Shown: positions 1 to 7,755, numbered from the stretch's first letter. The stretch is 42,719 bases of DNA from an uncultured Pigmentiphaga sp. (GCA_937891425.1 CALAGD010000054.1:1-42719); one strand, 5' to 3'. Program-made: numbers and translations. The notes: generated by a model from the sequence alone, not told the origin.

Positions 1-25
1 CTCGCGCGTCGTGCAGAGAAACGAG

Positions 26-55
26 ACTATAGCAGAAGTTTTTTGAGGGTGTCAA
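26..55 (-). promoter_or_regulatory. Sigma-70 type promoter facing out of the left edge
   Basis: Read on the minus strand, a perfect -35 box TTGACA (plus positions 50-55) is followed after 18 bp by TATAGT (26-31), five of six matches to the -10 consensus. Transcription would start near position 18-20 and leave the window. This is the best consensus promoter in the window, so the gene to the left may be strongly expressed (a tRNA or other stable RNA is possible), but that gene is not visible here. Confidence 0.6.
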
Positions 56-159
56 ATGCAATGCCGCATGTAGCTGAATCACCACGAGGCCGACTTCAAC
101 ACAACAACCTCGCGATCAATTCTATCCCTATTTTGCTCCAGGCGCCCGCACGCTCCGGT

Positions 160-179
160 GTTGCCGTATCTGCGGCAAC
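160..179 (-). terminator. Stem-loop downstream of the first Bug gene
   Basis: A perfect 7-bp inverted repeat GTTGCCG / CGGCAAC (160-166 and 173-179) encloses a 6-nt loop, 23 bp past the stop codon of the minus-strand Bug receptor gene. No T-run follows on the minus strand, so it is either a weak terminator or an mRNA 3' end stabiliser. No gene is apparent in positions 1-201. Confidence 0.35.
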
Positions 180-201
180 GGTCCAATCACCACTCGTTTT
201 T

Positions 202-1191
202 CTACTGTGGCACGAATCCCGCCCGCTTGATCACGTCCGCCCAGTGTTTCGTTCCATCCACCACCCAGGCCCGCAACTCCTCGGGGGAGGTCGGGGTCAC
301 TTCGTTGCCCATTTCCTCAAGTCGATTGCGAACGGCAGGCTGGGCCAGCACCCTGTGCAGGGCTTCGTTGAACTGCGTCACAAACTCAGGTGAGAGCCCT
401 TTGGGGCCGAAGAAGGCCAGCCAGGGATTGCGCTCGAGCCCCGCGACGCCCACCTGGGCAAAGGTGGGAACATCAGGTCTGGTCTTGTTGCGCTCCTGCC
501 CCGACGTCGCCAGGATTACCACCCTGCCAGCTTTCTGATGTTCGATGAGCTCGGTCATGGAGGCCACTGCCCCCGCGACATGCCCGCCAATCAGATCTTG
601 GATAAGGGGCGCGCCCCCTTTGTACGGCACCGAACTGACCGGCAGGCCAAATGTTTCTCCAATGATGTGGACCGCGAACTGGGGCACGCTGCCGTACGCC
701 GGCACTCCGATGTGCGCCTTGTCCGGATTTACCGCCAGCCACTCTTTCAGGTCTTCCATGTTGTTCACTCTGAGGGCCGAATTCACCCCCAGTGCGTTGT
801 AATACTGCGCCACGCCACCGATGGGGGTGAAATCCTCCACCGGGTCGTAGCCCGCGGCCGCGATGGTCAACGGCACGATGATCTGGCTGTGATCGATGGT
901 CAGCATGACCGTGGAGCCGTCGGGCGCTGCATTCTTCAGTGCCTGAGTTGCGATCTGCCCGCCGGCCCCCGGACGGTTTTCCACAAGCACGGGACGGTTG
1001 AGTTCATTCTTGAGCTGTTCGGCGATGATGCGGGCGACCACGTCGGTTGCACCCCCTGGCGGAAAACCCACCAGGATGCGCAACGGTCCAGCAGTCTCCC
1101 CCGCACCTACGCCACCGGGCATCCCTGCTCCGGCCAACGCCAGCACCGCTGCGGCCATCATCCCCTTTAATGCCGTACGTCGCGATTTCAT
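202..1191 (-). CDS. Bug/TctC-family periplasmic solute-binding protein
   Basis: 329 aa. Residues 1-30 form a signal peptide (basic start, hydrophobic run rich in Ala/Leu, small residues before the cut), so the protein should act in the periplasm. The mature part has the Bug hallmarks: ILVGFPPGGATD near residue 39, VENRPGAGGQ near residue 75 and a late FFGPKGLSPE segment. Bug proteins bind carboxylates or other small ligands in a Venus-flytrap fold and either serve a TctAB membrane pair or act as orphan sensors. The ATG is preceded by GGGGAG. It is the last gene of a minus-strand run that begins with the Rid gene and lies 24 bp after the SRPBCC-like gene. No tctA or tctB lies in the window. 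Ligand unknown. Confidence 0.93.
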   Translation of the reverse strand: MKSRRTALKGMMAAAVLALAGAGMPGGVGAGETAGPLRILVGFPPGGATDVVARIIAEQLKNELNRPVLVENRPGAGGQIATQALKNAAPDGSTVMLTIDHSQIIVPLTIAAAGYDPVEDFTPIGGVAQYYNALGVNSALRVNNMEDLKEWLAVNPDKAHIGVPAYGSVPQFAVHIIGETFGLPVSSVPYKGGAPLIQDLIGGHVAGAVASMTELIEHQKAGRVVILATSGQERNKTRPDVPTFAQVGVAGLERNPWLAFFGPKGLSPEFVTQFNEALHRVLAQPAVRNRLEEMGNEVTPTSPEELRAWVVDGTKHWADVIKRAGFVPQ

Positions 1192-1215
1192 GATGTCTCC
1201 CCTGTGGTTGCCTCT

Positions 1216-1677
1216 TCACGTCCCCTGCTGCAATTTGAGCCGCGCCTGGATCAGGAGCACCTCGACCTCATGCGCACGAACCAGACGCAACCAACGCTCG
1301 TCATCCATGCCGGCGTGACGCCAGGCCAGCAGATTGACCTGACAGACTTCAACTGGCTGGCCGATATCGACGCCCCGCACCACCACCGCGGCAATCCGTG
1401 AAACCAGCTGATCGGGTCGGCTGCCCACGTAGTAATCCACCCGCAGGCTGGTAGGGTCGCCCACCGGACGCACCAAAGTGAACGTATCGTCGAACAGAGA
1501 CCGCCCACGGAAGATACCGTCGCCGATGGGTTGCGTATCGAACGAGCCCAACGCCCAGGTACCCAGCTGGCGCCCATCGAGCAGGAAGGCGTAGGCGACC
1601 TCGGCCGGTACCGGACACAGTACCGACGCACAATGCGACAACGACGCGTAAACGACGGGTATCACGGCTGGCCTCAT
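1216..1677 (-). CDS. SRPBCC/START-like small hydrophobic-pocket protein (tentative)
   Basis: 153 aa with no signal peptide. The central stretch (PAEVAYAFLLDGRQLG, then a W-A-L-G-S-F run and alternating beta-like segments) resembles SRPBCC/polyketide-cyclase-type domains that hold hydrophobic ligands, but I assign the family only by pattern resemblance. Its ATG overlaps the stop of the upstream class V PLP enzyme gene by 4 bp (ATGA), which indicates translational coupling, and the Bug receptor gene follows. Being coupled to a PLP enzyme and a receptor suggests a role in handling the same small substrate. A purely hypothetical protein remains possible. Confidence 0.7.
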   Translation of the reverse strand: MRPAVIPVVYASLSHCASVLCPVPAEVAYAFLLDGRQLGTWALGSFDTQPIGDGIFRGRSLFDDTFTLVRPVGDPTSLRVDYYVGSRPDQLVSRIAAVVVRGVDIGQPVEVCQVNLLAWRHAGMDDERWLRLVRAHEVEVLLIQARLKLQQGT

Positions 1678-2813
1678 GTGTGCATCAGGCGCGCCAGCGT
1701 ACGCAGCGCACGCACCACGTCATCTTCCGTGTTGTAGAAATGCGGTGCGACGCGAATCACGTCGTTGCGCGCCGACACTACAAACCCCTCGCGGGCCATG
1801 CTCCGCTCGACCGCACCCGCATCGCGCACACGGATTGCCGTGGTGGGTCCCTTGGCATCGACATCGGTCGGGCTGACCACAGTGAGCCCCAGCCGCCCCG
1901 CTTCTTCCAACGCCACCTCCGACAACCGGCGCAGCCATGCCTCGATGGGTTGCACCCCGATTTCGTTCAGCAAGCCAAGGGCGGCCTCGGCCATGCTGGC
2001 AGCCAGCATGGGTGGCGTACCGGTATTGAAGCGCTGTGCCCCCGCCGCGAAATCCAGTTTGCGCGGATCGAAGGCAAACGGCTCCGTCCGGCCAAACCAT
2101 CCGGTGACAGTAGGTTCCAGACGCGCGGCCAGTGCAGGAGCGACGTACAGGAAGGTCACGCCCGGAGTACCAAGCAGGTACTTCTGCATCCCGGTTGCCA
2201 GCAGGTCGACCCGCTGGGCCTGCACATCAATGTCGATGGCACCGGCCGACTGATACGCATCCACGAACTGTAGAGCCCCGACCCGCCGCGCGGCATCTCC
2301 AGTGACCGTGATGTCGGTCAGCTGGCCATCGTAAAAGCACGCGTGCGACACCGAAACCAGTGCCGTCTGCCCATCGACGTGCAAGGCGACCAGCTGGCCC
2401 GCCTCGGTGTTGCCGGGAATTGCGTTGACAAATTTGACCTGCGCCCCCCTGCGTTCTTGCGCCAACCACACGTGACACACCGACGGAAAGTCGAGCGTCG
2501 TGGTGATGATGCGGTTGCGCCCTGGTGAAAACTGCAAGGCCGATGCCACGGCCGACGCCGCATCCGACACGCAGCTGAGCAGGGCGACGTCGCCCGGGGT
2601 GGCATTAATCAGCCGTGCGAACCCGGCGCGCGCCGCCTCCACACGCTCCATCCAGTATCCCCAGTCGGCTCCTCGAGTTTCCCAACTCTTCAGGTAATCA
2701 AGCGCGGCGTTTCGCACCGGCAGGCTCAGGGCGCTCTGCGAACAGCTCGAGAGCTGCACGGCGCTTTCAAGTATGGGAAACAGCTTCCGGTATGAGGCAA
2801 ACGGATGGCTCAT
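1674..2813 (-). CDS. Class V (fold-type I) PLP-dependent aminotransferase/lyase family protein
   Basis: 379 aa. The PLP-binding features are visible: VDAYQSAG with Asp185 contacting the pyridine nitrogen, and Lys211 in TGMQKYLLGTPG as the Schiff-base lysine. The overall order matches the class V group that includes cysteine desulfurases, kynureninases and isopenicillin-N-epimerase-like enzymes. The exact reaction cannot be read from sequence; the lack of a conspicuous Cys loop near residues 320-350 argues against a standard cysteine desulfurase. It starts 35 bp downstream of the Rid-family gene and overlaps the following SRPBCC-like gene by 4 bp, so the three are probably co-transcribed. The start ATG has only a weak AGGA upstream. 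Confidence 0.88.
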   Translation of the reverse strand: MSHPFASYRKLFPILESAVQLSSCSQSALSLPVRNAALDYLKSWETRGADWGYWMERVEAARAGFARLINATPGDVALLSCVSDAASAVASALQFSPGRNRIITTTLDFPSVCHVWLAQERRGAQVKFVNAIPGNTEAGQLVALHVDGQTALVSVSHACFYDGQLTDITVTGDAARRVGALQFVDAYQSAGAIDIDVQAQRVDLLATGMQKYLLGTPGVTFLYVAPALAARLEPTVTGWFGRTEPFAFDPRKLDFAAGAQRFNTGTPPMLAASMAEAALGLLNEIGVQPIEAWLRRLSEVALEEAGRLGLTVVSPTDVDAKGPTTAIRVRDAGAVERSMAREGFVVSARNDVIRVAPHFYNTEDDVVRALRTLARLMHT

Positions 2814-2848
2814 GAATCAGCGATCCTGTATGTACTTGCATTGAGCAG

Positions 2849-3256
2849 TCATTGTGGCTGGCCGCGGCGCAGACGGGCCGTAACCTCGATCTCGACCCGT
2901 GCCTGCTCGATGGTCAGCTGGCTGCAAACCGTAGTATTGGCTGGCCGTGTATCGCCCAGCCGGCGCTTGATGACTGCGCTGACCGCAGGCACATCAGCGC
3001 GGCTGGCAACGTAAACGCGCATGCGAACGACATCGTGCAAACTGGCTGGTACCTGCGCCAAGGCCAGTTCGATATGGTCGAGCGCGAGTTCGGTCTGTGC
3101 TTCGGCAGATTCGGGAAACTCGAGCGTCTCGAAGTTCTGGCCCAACGTGCCCGAAACGAATATCCAGTCCTCGTCGACAACGGCCCGTGCGTACCCGGCC
3201 AGTTCCTCCCAGGGCGAACCGCTGTAGATCAACCGACGCTTCGACTGCTGCTGCAT
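2849..3256 (-). CDS. Rid-family (YjgF/YER057c/UK114) protein lacking the catalytic arginine
   Basis: 135 aa, normal for the family. The Rid fold is recognisable from FVSGTLGQN (about 33-41), the DVVRMRVYVAS strand (75-85) and the C-terminal RVEIEVTA. In archetypal RidA an Arg in a P-A-R-S motif before the last strand binds the carboxylate of 2-aminoacrylate; here the matching stretch reads PANTTV, placing Asn107 at that position. The protein is therefore likely to belong to one of the Rid subgroups without imine deaminase activity. A strong GGGAGGAG precedes the ATG. First gene of the minus-strand operon with the class V PLP enzyme, which suggests a role on that enzyme's product or pathway. 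Confidence 0.9.
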   Translation of the reverse strand: MQQQSKRRLIYSGSPWEELAGYARAVVDEDWIFVSGTLGQNFETLEFPESAEAQTELALDHIELALAQVPASLHDVVRMRVYVASRADVPAVSAVIKRRLGDTRPANTTVCSQLTIEQARVEIEVTARLRRGQPQ

Positions 3257-3380
3257 GTGTCTCCTCCCGCCTGGTGCCAGGTTGCACGCGCCCGCCGTAC
3301 GGCTTCGGGGTTTACGTTATCACGACGGTGCGCTCCGGGCTATCCGGCGTTTCATCAAGCCGGACTCGCCACGACATGAC

Positions 3381-3407
3381 CAGGAGTACGGAGCATGCGC
3401 ACTCCTG
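3381..3407. repeat. Inverted repeat in the Rid / small-protein divergent region
   Basis: CAGGAGT (3381-3387) and ACTCCTG (3401-3407) form a perfect 7-bp inverted repeat around a 13-nt centre that itself contains GCATGC. It lies within the 311 bp between the divergent Rid gene (start 3256) and the small protein gene (start 3568), where I see no other gene. It could be an operator or a hairpin; there is no T-run to make it a terminator. Confidence 0.3.
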
Positions 3408-3567
3408 TCGACTACCGTTGTGAGTTGAGCCGTCCGACCGGCCACCACTGTGCGCCTGCGCCCGCCGTGATGGTATAGACTTGCCGCATGAGCCTGCGCG
3501 TTGGCATGCGTCAGGTCCGGCTCGACCGGCGCCCCTGTCGGCGCCTGCATTCTGGAAGGAGCAAGAC

Positions 3568-3780
3568 ATGCTGCACAAACTGCGCTTACAGATGTACGCA
3601 CGACTCGGGGCGCAGCGGCGGCTGTACTTCTGGCAAACGGTCTGGAACCAGGAGCGGCTCGACGCACAGACGCCAACCTCCGGACGCTTTACTCCACCCC
3701 GCCCGGCCGCCTCATGGCCCTACGACCTGGATCCGGACGACGAGGAGGAAGCCGATGCCAGGCCCGACGCAGAACCCTAA
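3568..3780 (+). CDS. Small protein with basic N-terminus and very acidic C-terminus, function unknown
   Basis: 70 aa, family not recognised. The ATG at 3568 follows GGAAGGAGC at good spacing, which is why I choose it over a GTG or ATG further upstream. Residues 1-35 are basic and amphipathic with aromatic residues (RLYFWQTVWNQE); residues 55-70 are almost entirely Asp, Glu and Pro (DLDPDDEEEADA). There is no Cys or His cluster for metal binding. It stops 23 bp before the CopZ-like chaperone gene and is probably co-transcribed with it. A TATAGA hexamer at 3474-3479 could be the -10 of a shared promoter, but no convincing -35 is seen. Confidence 0.6.
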   Translation: MLHKLRLQMYARLGAQRRLYFWQTVWNQERLDAQTPTSGRFTPPRPAASWPYDLDPDDEEEADARPDAEP

Positions 3781-3803
3781 ACATGCCGCAACAAGGATTC
3801 ATC

Positions 3804-4004
3804 ATGAAGTTCACCGTGCCCGACATGAGCTGCAACCACTGTGTCAACGCCATCACGAACGCCGTGAAGGAGCTTGACCCTGGCGCACAGGTGCAGGCCG
3901 ATCTCGAGACCAAACTCGTCACCGTGACGACGGGTCTCGACCCGGCAGCCGTCGCCCAGGCCATCACGGATGCAGGGTACGCCCCCACCCCTGCGACCGA
4001 GTAA
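3804..4004 (+). CDS. copZ: CopZ-like heavy-metal-associated (HMA) metallochaperone
   Basis: 66 aa, the usual size for a free HMA domain (beta-alpha-beta-beta-alpha-beta). The metal site is MSCNHC with Cys10 and Cys13, near the N-terminus as in CopZ/Atx1 proteins that carry Cu(I) in the cytoplasm to a P1B-type ATPase. I start it at the second ATG (3804), which has AAGGA eight bases upstream; an earlier ATG at 3783 would add seven residues. No copper ATPase or CueR-like regulator is in the window, so the chaperone stands apart from its usual partners. It converges on the MFS gene with 81 bp between them. Confidence 0.9.
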   Translation: MKFTVPDMSCNHCVNAITNAVKELDPGAQVQADLETKLVTVTTGLDPAAVAQAITDAGYAPTPATE

Positions 4005-4085
4005 TCACCTGCCGTTCATCCGCAGCGGCTACCAGGCGATTCCGCCGAAAGATCTCGTCGGCTCCGGCACCCCGGGGCCGCTCGC

Positions 4086-5300
4086 TCAGGCCGATTGCGA
4101 GGCACGCTCGCGTGGTTGAGGCAACGTCAGAAAGGCGATCGCACCTGCAACCAGCAGGATCGCGATCAGCCAGAACACGGCACTGTAAGGTTCCACACCG
4201 TATTGCACCGCCTGGTCCGCAACCCAGCCGGTCAGTGCCTGCATGATGGCCACGCCCATGAACATCGCCATCGTGAACAGTCCGATGGCGCGCCCCAGCA
4301 CCGCGGGCGGATAGGCCGCCCGCACATCGGCGTACTGCCAGATCGTGTAGCTCGACATCACCCCTACCACCCAGGCCAGCGCCATCGCAACGCCTGCAGC
4401 AACCGGCAATGCCAGCACTGCGAACAAGGCGGCCAGCACGACGGTGCCCGCGACCAGCGCCGGGCGCCGCCAACGATCGCCAGGGTCAAGGCGCCCGACA
4501 ATGGGTGCGCTGACGATCATGCATGCCGACATGACGAGCGCCACATCTCCACTATGCACCAGTGACATTCCATACCGCTCCACCAGCAACGGTCCGAGCC
4601 ACAGTCCGCGCAACGCCATGATCGATGCATACACCACCAGCGCAAGCAGGATGATTCCCCACGTATGAGGCACGGCGAACAGCCGGACGAAGCCCATCAG
4701 TACCGTACCCAACGAAGCTTCGCGGCCGTCGTGGCGCGTATCCACGCGCACCACCAGCCACACGGCCATCCAGGCCACGATCGAGGCCCCCCCGAGCACC
4801 TGGAACGCGGCACGCCACGAGCTGATTTCGATCAGCCAGGCCAGGGGCGATGCCGTCAGCAGCATGCCCAGGCTGCCCAGCCCGAGCGTGATCCCCGAAA
4901 GCGCGGCAAAGCGTTCAGCTGCGAAACTGTGCGCAATGACGACCGTGCAGGCCAGAAAGGCGGGAGCACATCCGATTCCGATCAGCGCCTGCCCCAGCAG
5001 CAACAAGCCGTATCCCGGTGCCCACGCCGACACCGCAGCTCCGACTACCGCACACGGGAATATCGCGAGCATCACCCTGCGTGCCCCGTACGCGTCGATC
5101 GCCGCCCCGACGAATACCTGGGAAGCGGCAAAGACCAGGTGAAACATCGCAGCGAACCAGCCCAGCTGGCTCGCGGTGAGTTCAAGATCCACCTGCAAGG
5201 CGGGCGCCATGACGCCCGCGATGGTCCGGAAGGCCTGACTCAGGCCGAATGCGACAATCAATGCAAGCAGCATTGCCTGCACAGAAGCCTTGCCTTTCAT
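4086..5300 (-). CDS. Major facilitator superfamily transporter
   Basis: 404 aa with about 12 hydrophobic membrane segments in two halves, separated by a polar loop near the middle (residues about 190-205, RVDTRHDGREAS). The first half includes FGLSQAFRTIAGVMAPALQ and a loop between helices 2 and 3 of the type AAIDAYGARR, consistent with the MFS loop motif. These permeases move small solutes using the proton gradient; the substrate cannot be inferred. I prefer the ATG at 5300 over a GTG at 5309, which has its ribosome-binding sequence too close. It is a separate unit from the upstream cupin gene, since a strong terminator at 5392-5426 lies between them. Confidence 0.9.
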   Translation of the reverse strand: MKGKASVQAMLLALIVAFGLSQAFRTIAGVMAPALQVDLELTASQLGWFAAMFHLVFAASQVFVGAAIDAYGARRVMLAIFPCAVVGAAVSAWAPGYGLLLLGQALIGIGCAPAFLACTVVIAHSFAAERFAALSGITLGLGSLGMLLTASPLAWLIEISSWRAAFQVLGGASIVAWMAVWLVVRVDTRHDGREASLGTVLMGFVRLFAVPHTWGIILLALVVYASIMALRGLWLGPLLVERYGMSLVHSGDVALVMSACMIVSAPIVGRLDPGDRWRRPALVAGTVVLAALFAVLALPVAAGVAMALAWVVGVMSSYTIWQYADVRAAYPPAVLGRAIGLFTMAMFMGVAIMQALTGWVADQAVQYGVEPYSAVFWLIAILLVAGAIAFLTLPQPRERASQSA

Positions 5301-5391
5301 CGTCTCCACGCCCTCTTGCGCGCCGCGTCACGGGCGACTTGAACCCGCGCGCGCCGTCACCCCTGTTGTCGAAAGCATTGTGCCGAGGCAC

Positions 5392-5426
5392 AAAAAAAGG
5401 GGCCTTCGTGCATGCACGAACACCCC
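5392..5426 (-). terminator. Rho-independent terminator of the yggS-pdxY-cupin operon
   Basis: On the minus strand a long hairpin (GGGG arm, then TTCGTGC paired with GCACGAA, then CCCC arm) is followed directly by seven Ts. It lies 64 bp past the cupin stop codon. This is a textbook intrinsic terminator and isolates the MFS gene from the operon upstream. Confidence 0.85.
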
Positions 5427-5489
5427 GCTGTCCGCAATGTGCGCGGGCAGGTGCCACGCCGATGGAAAGCACGCCAGCAGCGTGCAGCG

Positions 5490-5885
5490 TCAGATCTCGA
5501 CGACGCCTTGCGCCCCCCTGGCGTCCGACCCGGTGTCGGACGGTGACAGATCGACTCCCCTGCCGCGATGCACCGCCAGCCAGATCGTGGGTCCGCCTGC
5601 GTCGGTGCGCACGATACGATGTTTCAGCCCTGCCGGCAGCCAGCAGTGATCGCCTGGCTGCAACACGCGCGTGCCGTCAGGATTCTGAAACTCCATCAGG
5701 GCGTATCCGCGCAGCACCACGACCCATTCGTCCCAGAACTGGTCATACCAGAAATCGGGCGGGCTGGCCTGCCCGTACGAGACGATGCGCTCGATGAGCA
5801 AACCCGGTTCGCGCAACAGATCGGTGAACGACTCCTTGTCGCGCTGCTCGGGCAGCTGGTCGAATATGTTGGCATATGTTTGCAT
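5490..5885 (-). CDS. Cupin-domain protein
   Basis: 131 aa. A single small beta-barrel domain: WDEWVVVLRGYALMEF, then the turn LQPGDHCWLPAGLKHRI and the closing strand TIWLAVHRG, the pattern of the cupin motifs 1 and 2. One Glu and one His are in positions usual for metal ligands, but the paired His of motif 1 are absent, so metal binding is uncertain. The ATG at 5885 has AGAGGAGGT upstream, whereas a longer reading from 5939 has none. It lies 57 bp behind pdxY and ends the operon. Function unknown; sugar epimerase-like or small-molecule sensor roles are equally possible. Confidence 0.85.
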   Translation of the reverse strand: MQTYANIFDQLPEQRDKESFTDLLREPGLLIERIVSYGQASPPDFWYDQFWDEWVVVLRGYALMEFQNPDGTRVLQPGDHCWLPAGLKHRIVRTDAGGPTIWLAVHRGRGVDLSPSDTGSDARGAQGVVEI

Positions 5886-5942
5886 GGCTCGCAGACCTCC
5901 TCTGCACACGAAGCAGGCGCCACACCTGCGTGTCGCCACGCG

Positions 5943-6809
5943 TCACGAAGCCTGCACCCCGGGCAAGAGCAGTTCCGCGCACTGGGCACGCGCAGTGAAC
6001 TCGAGCGCTGCGACAACGCGCTCGCAGGCGGCACGCACGGCATCCACCACCGATGCCCCGTTCAGCCACCGCGCAACAAGCTCGGCGCTGAACAGATCTC
6101 CCGTGCCTTTCGGTGTGGTATCCAGGCGCCGATGCTCGATCAGTTCTGCCCCATCCGCAGTGACCACGAGAACCCGCATCTGCCCTTCAGGCCAGGTTTC
6201 CGGTGCAGCACTCGTGACCGTAATCCATTTGAGCCGGTCAGACAACAGGCTGCGCGCCGCAGCTTCCACCTCTTCCAGCGTACGCACCGGCATACCGGTG
6301 AGCCGTTCGAGCTCGAACCCGTTCGGCGTGATGCCATGTGCAAGCGGCAGGATCTCGGTACGGTACGCCTCGACCATGCGCGGGTCGACATACACCCCAT
6401 GATCGTGGTCGCCGATGACCGGATCGACAATGAACAGCGCACGCGTGCCTTCCGACTCGATCAGACGGAGCCATTCGGCCAGCACCGCAGCTTGCTCGGG
6501 CCCGCCCATGAACCCGGCAAGCACTACGCGCACTGACTCGAGCGCACCGCGCGCACGCAGATCATCGAGGTAACCCTTGAACCAGTCGGTGGGAATGGGC
6601 CCGCCATGGCAGGTGATGTAATGTGGGGTGTTGCTGAGCACGACGGTGGGTACCGCCGCCACCTCAAGGCCGTGCTCACGCAAGGCCGGCAATGCAACAT
6701 TGTTCCCCACCCGGCCATAAACCACCTGCGACTGTACCGCCACCACCGTGATCGGCAGTGGCCGCAGATCAGATCGCGCGGGCCATGCAGCGTTGTCTGG
6801 CGTGCTCAT
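5943..6809 (-). CDS. pdxY: Pyridoxal kinase
   Basis: 288 aa, matching the roughly 287 aa of PdxY. Phosphorylates pyridoxal with ATP to give the cofactor pyridoxal 5'-phosphate in the salvage pathway, in the cytosol. Ribokinase-superfamily features: the N-terminal substrate strand SQVVYGRVGN, the DPVIGDHDHGVY segment, the GFELERLTG motif and the catalytic GTGDLFSAEL with the general-base Asp. A 15-residue polar N-terminal extension precedes the fold. Its ATG overlaps the yggS stop by 4 bp, so the PLP-binding homeostasis protein and the PLP-making kinase are translationally coupled. PdxK is the alternative, but the YGRVGN motif and length favour PdxY. Confidence 0.92.
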   Translation of the reverse strand: MSTPDNAAWPARSDLRPLPITVVAVQSQVVYGRVGNNVALPALREHGLEVAAVPTVVLSNTPHYITCHGGPIPTDWFKGYLDDLRARGALESVRVVLAGFMGGPEQAAVLAEWLRLIESEGTRALFIVDPVIGDHDHGVYVDPRMVEAYRTEILPLAHGITPNGFELERLTGMPVRTLEEVEAAARSLLSDRLKWITVTSAAPETWPEGQMRVLVVTADGAELIEHRRLDTTPKGTGDLFSAELVARWLNGASVVDAVRAACERVVAALEFTARAQCAELLLPGVQAS

Positions 6810-7624
6810 CTGGCGCCCGGCTCCTGAGGCCAGTAGTGGCTGTCGGGCAGGGCACGCGCTCCGAAGATCGCCTGTCCGATGCGTACGATGGTAGCTCCTT
6901 CCTCGACGGCGATTTCGAAGTCGCCCGACATTCCCATGGACAGTTCGTGCAGTACCATGCCATCAGGCGCCTCCTGCTGGAGGCGATCGCGCAGGTTCCG
7001 CAACTGCACGAAGCACGAGCGCACGCGGTCGGAATCCGCGGAAAACGCAGCCAGCGTCATGAGCCCGCGTACCCGCAATGCCGAAAATGCAGGCAGTTGC
7101 CGGATGAAACCCGCCACATCGTCCGGCGCCAGACCGTACTTGCTGGGCTCACCCGACGTGTTCACCTGAACCAGTACGTCGAGCTGGCGCCCCTCCTGCT
7201 GCAGCCGTCGGTCGAGCACTTCGGCCACGCTCAGCCGATCCAGCGCCTGGAACTCGGCAGCAAAACGGGCGACATACTTGGCCTTGTTTGTCTGCAGGTG
7301 GCCAATGATGCTCCACTTCAGGTCGGGCAGGTCCTGCAATTCCTCCCACTTGCGCATGGCCTCCTGCACCTTGTTCTCTCCGAGGAAGCGGCAGCCCGCC
7401 TCGTACGCCAGACGGATGCGGTCGAGGTCGACCGTCTTGCTCACAGGCAACAGTCGCACGCTCGCGGGGTCGCGCCCCACACGCGCACACGCGCGGTCGA
7501 TGCGGGCGCGTATCGCGGCCAGGTTGTGCCGAATGTCGTCCAGAGTCACGGCCCTGGCATAGGCACCGTGCAGATCGTGATGAACAGGCGTATCCAGAAC
7601 CTGGGAAGTGTCGGAAGGTTTCAA
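6806..7624 (-). CDS. yggS: YggS/PROSC-family PLP homeostasis protein
   Basis: 272 aa from a TTG at 7624. YggS proteins bind PLP in an alanine-racemase-like TIM barrel without known catalysis and buffer cellular PLP. Lys63 in LLPVSKTVD is the PLP lysine; FLGENKVQE, IGHLQTNK and SMGMSGDFEIAVEEGAT are all present. I choose TTG because AAGAGG lies 7 nt upstream and an internal GTG at 7555, which would give the more usual length of about 249 aa, has no proper ribosome-binding site. An ATG at 7831 is ruled out because it lies upstream of the predicted promoter. First gene of an operon with pdxY and a cupin gene. Confidence 0.9.
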   Translation of the reverse strand: MKPSDTSQVLDTPVHHDLHGAYARAVTLDDIRHNLAAIRARIDRACARVGRDPASVRLLPVSKTVDLDRIRLAYEAGCRFLGENKVQEAMRKWEELQDLPDLKWSIIGHLQTNKAKYVARFAAEFQALDRLSVAEVLDRRLQQEGRQLDVLVQVNTSGEPSKYGLAPDDVAGFIRQLPAFSALRVRGLMTLAAFSADSDRVRSCFVQLRNLRDRLQQEAPDGMVLHELSMGMSGDFEIAVEEGATIVRIGQAIFGARALPDSHYWPQEPGAR

Positions 7625-7726
7625 TGTGCGGCCTCTTGATAACGGAGGAACTGACACGCTCGACCAGGCGGTCAGCAGACAGGCAGACGCCCCTGGCAAA
7701 GGGAGGAATGACGGACATCCGGGGAA

Positions 7727-7755
7727 ATTATACGATCCGGCTGGTCGCCGCTGAC
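7727..7755 (-). promoter_or_regulatory. Predicted promoter of the yggS operon
   Basis: On the minus strand a perfect TATAAT lies at 7727-7732. At 17 bp spacing the -35 would be GTCAGC (7750-7755), a poor match, so activation or an extended element may be involved. Transcription would begin about 95 nt before the TTG start of yggS. Confidence 0.5.

Noticed and set aside
5320..5345. tRNA T-arm-like sequence on the minus strand (GGGTTCAAGTCGCCC)
   Set aside because: No acceptor or anticodon stem can be built around it and the T-stem does not pair, so it is not a tRNA or a tRNA fragment.
5378..5398. Short hairpin TTGTGCC/GGCACAA next to the run of As
   Set aside because: The T-run on the minus strand precedes this hairpin; it belongs to the larger terminator at 5392-5426.
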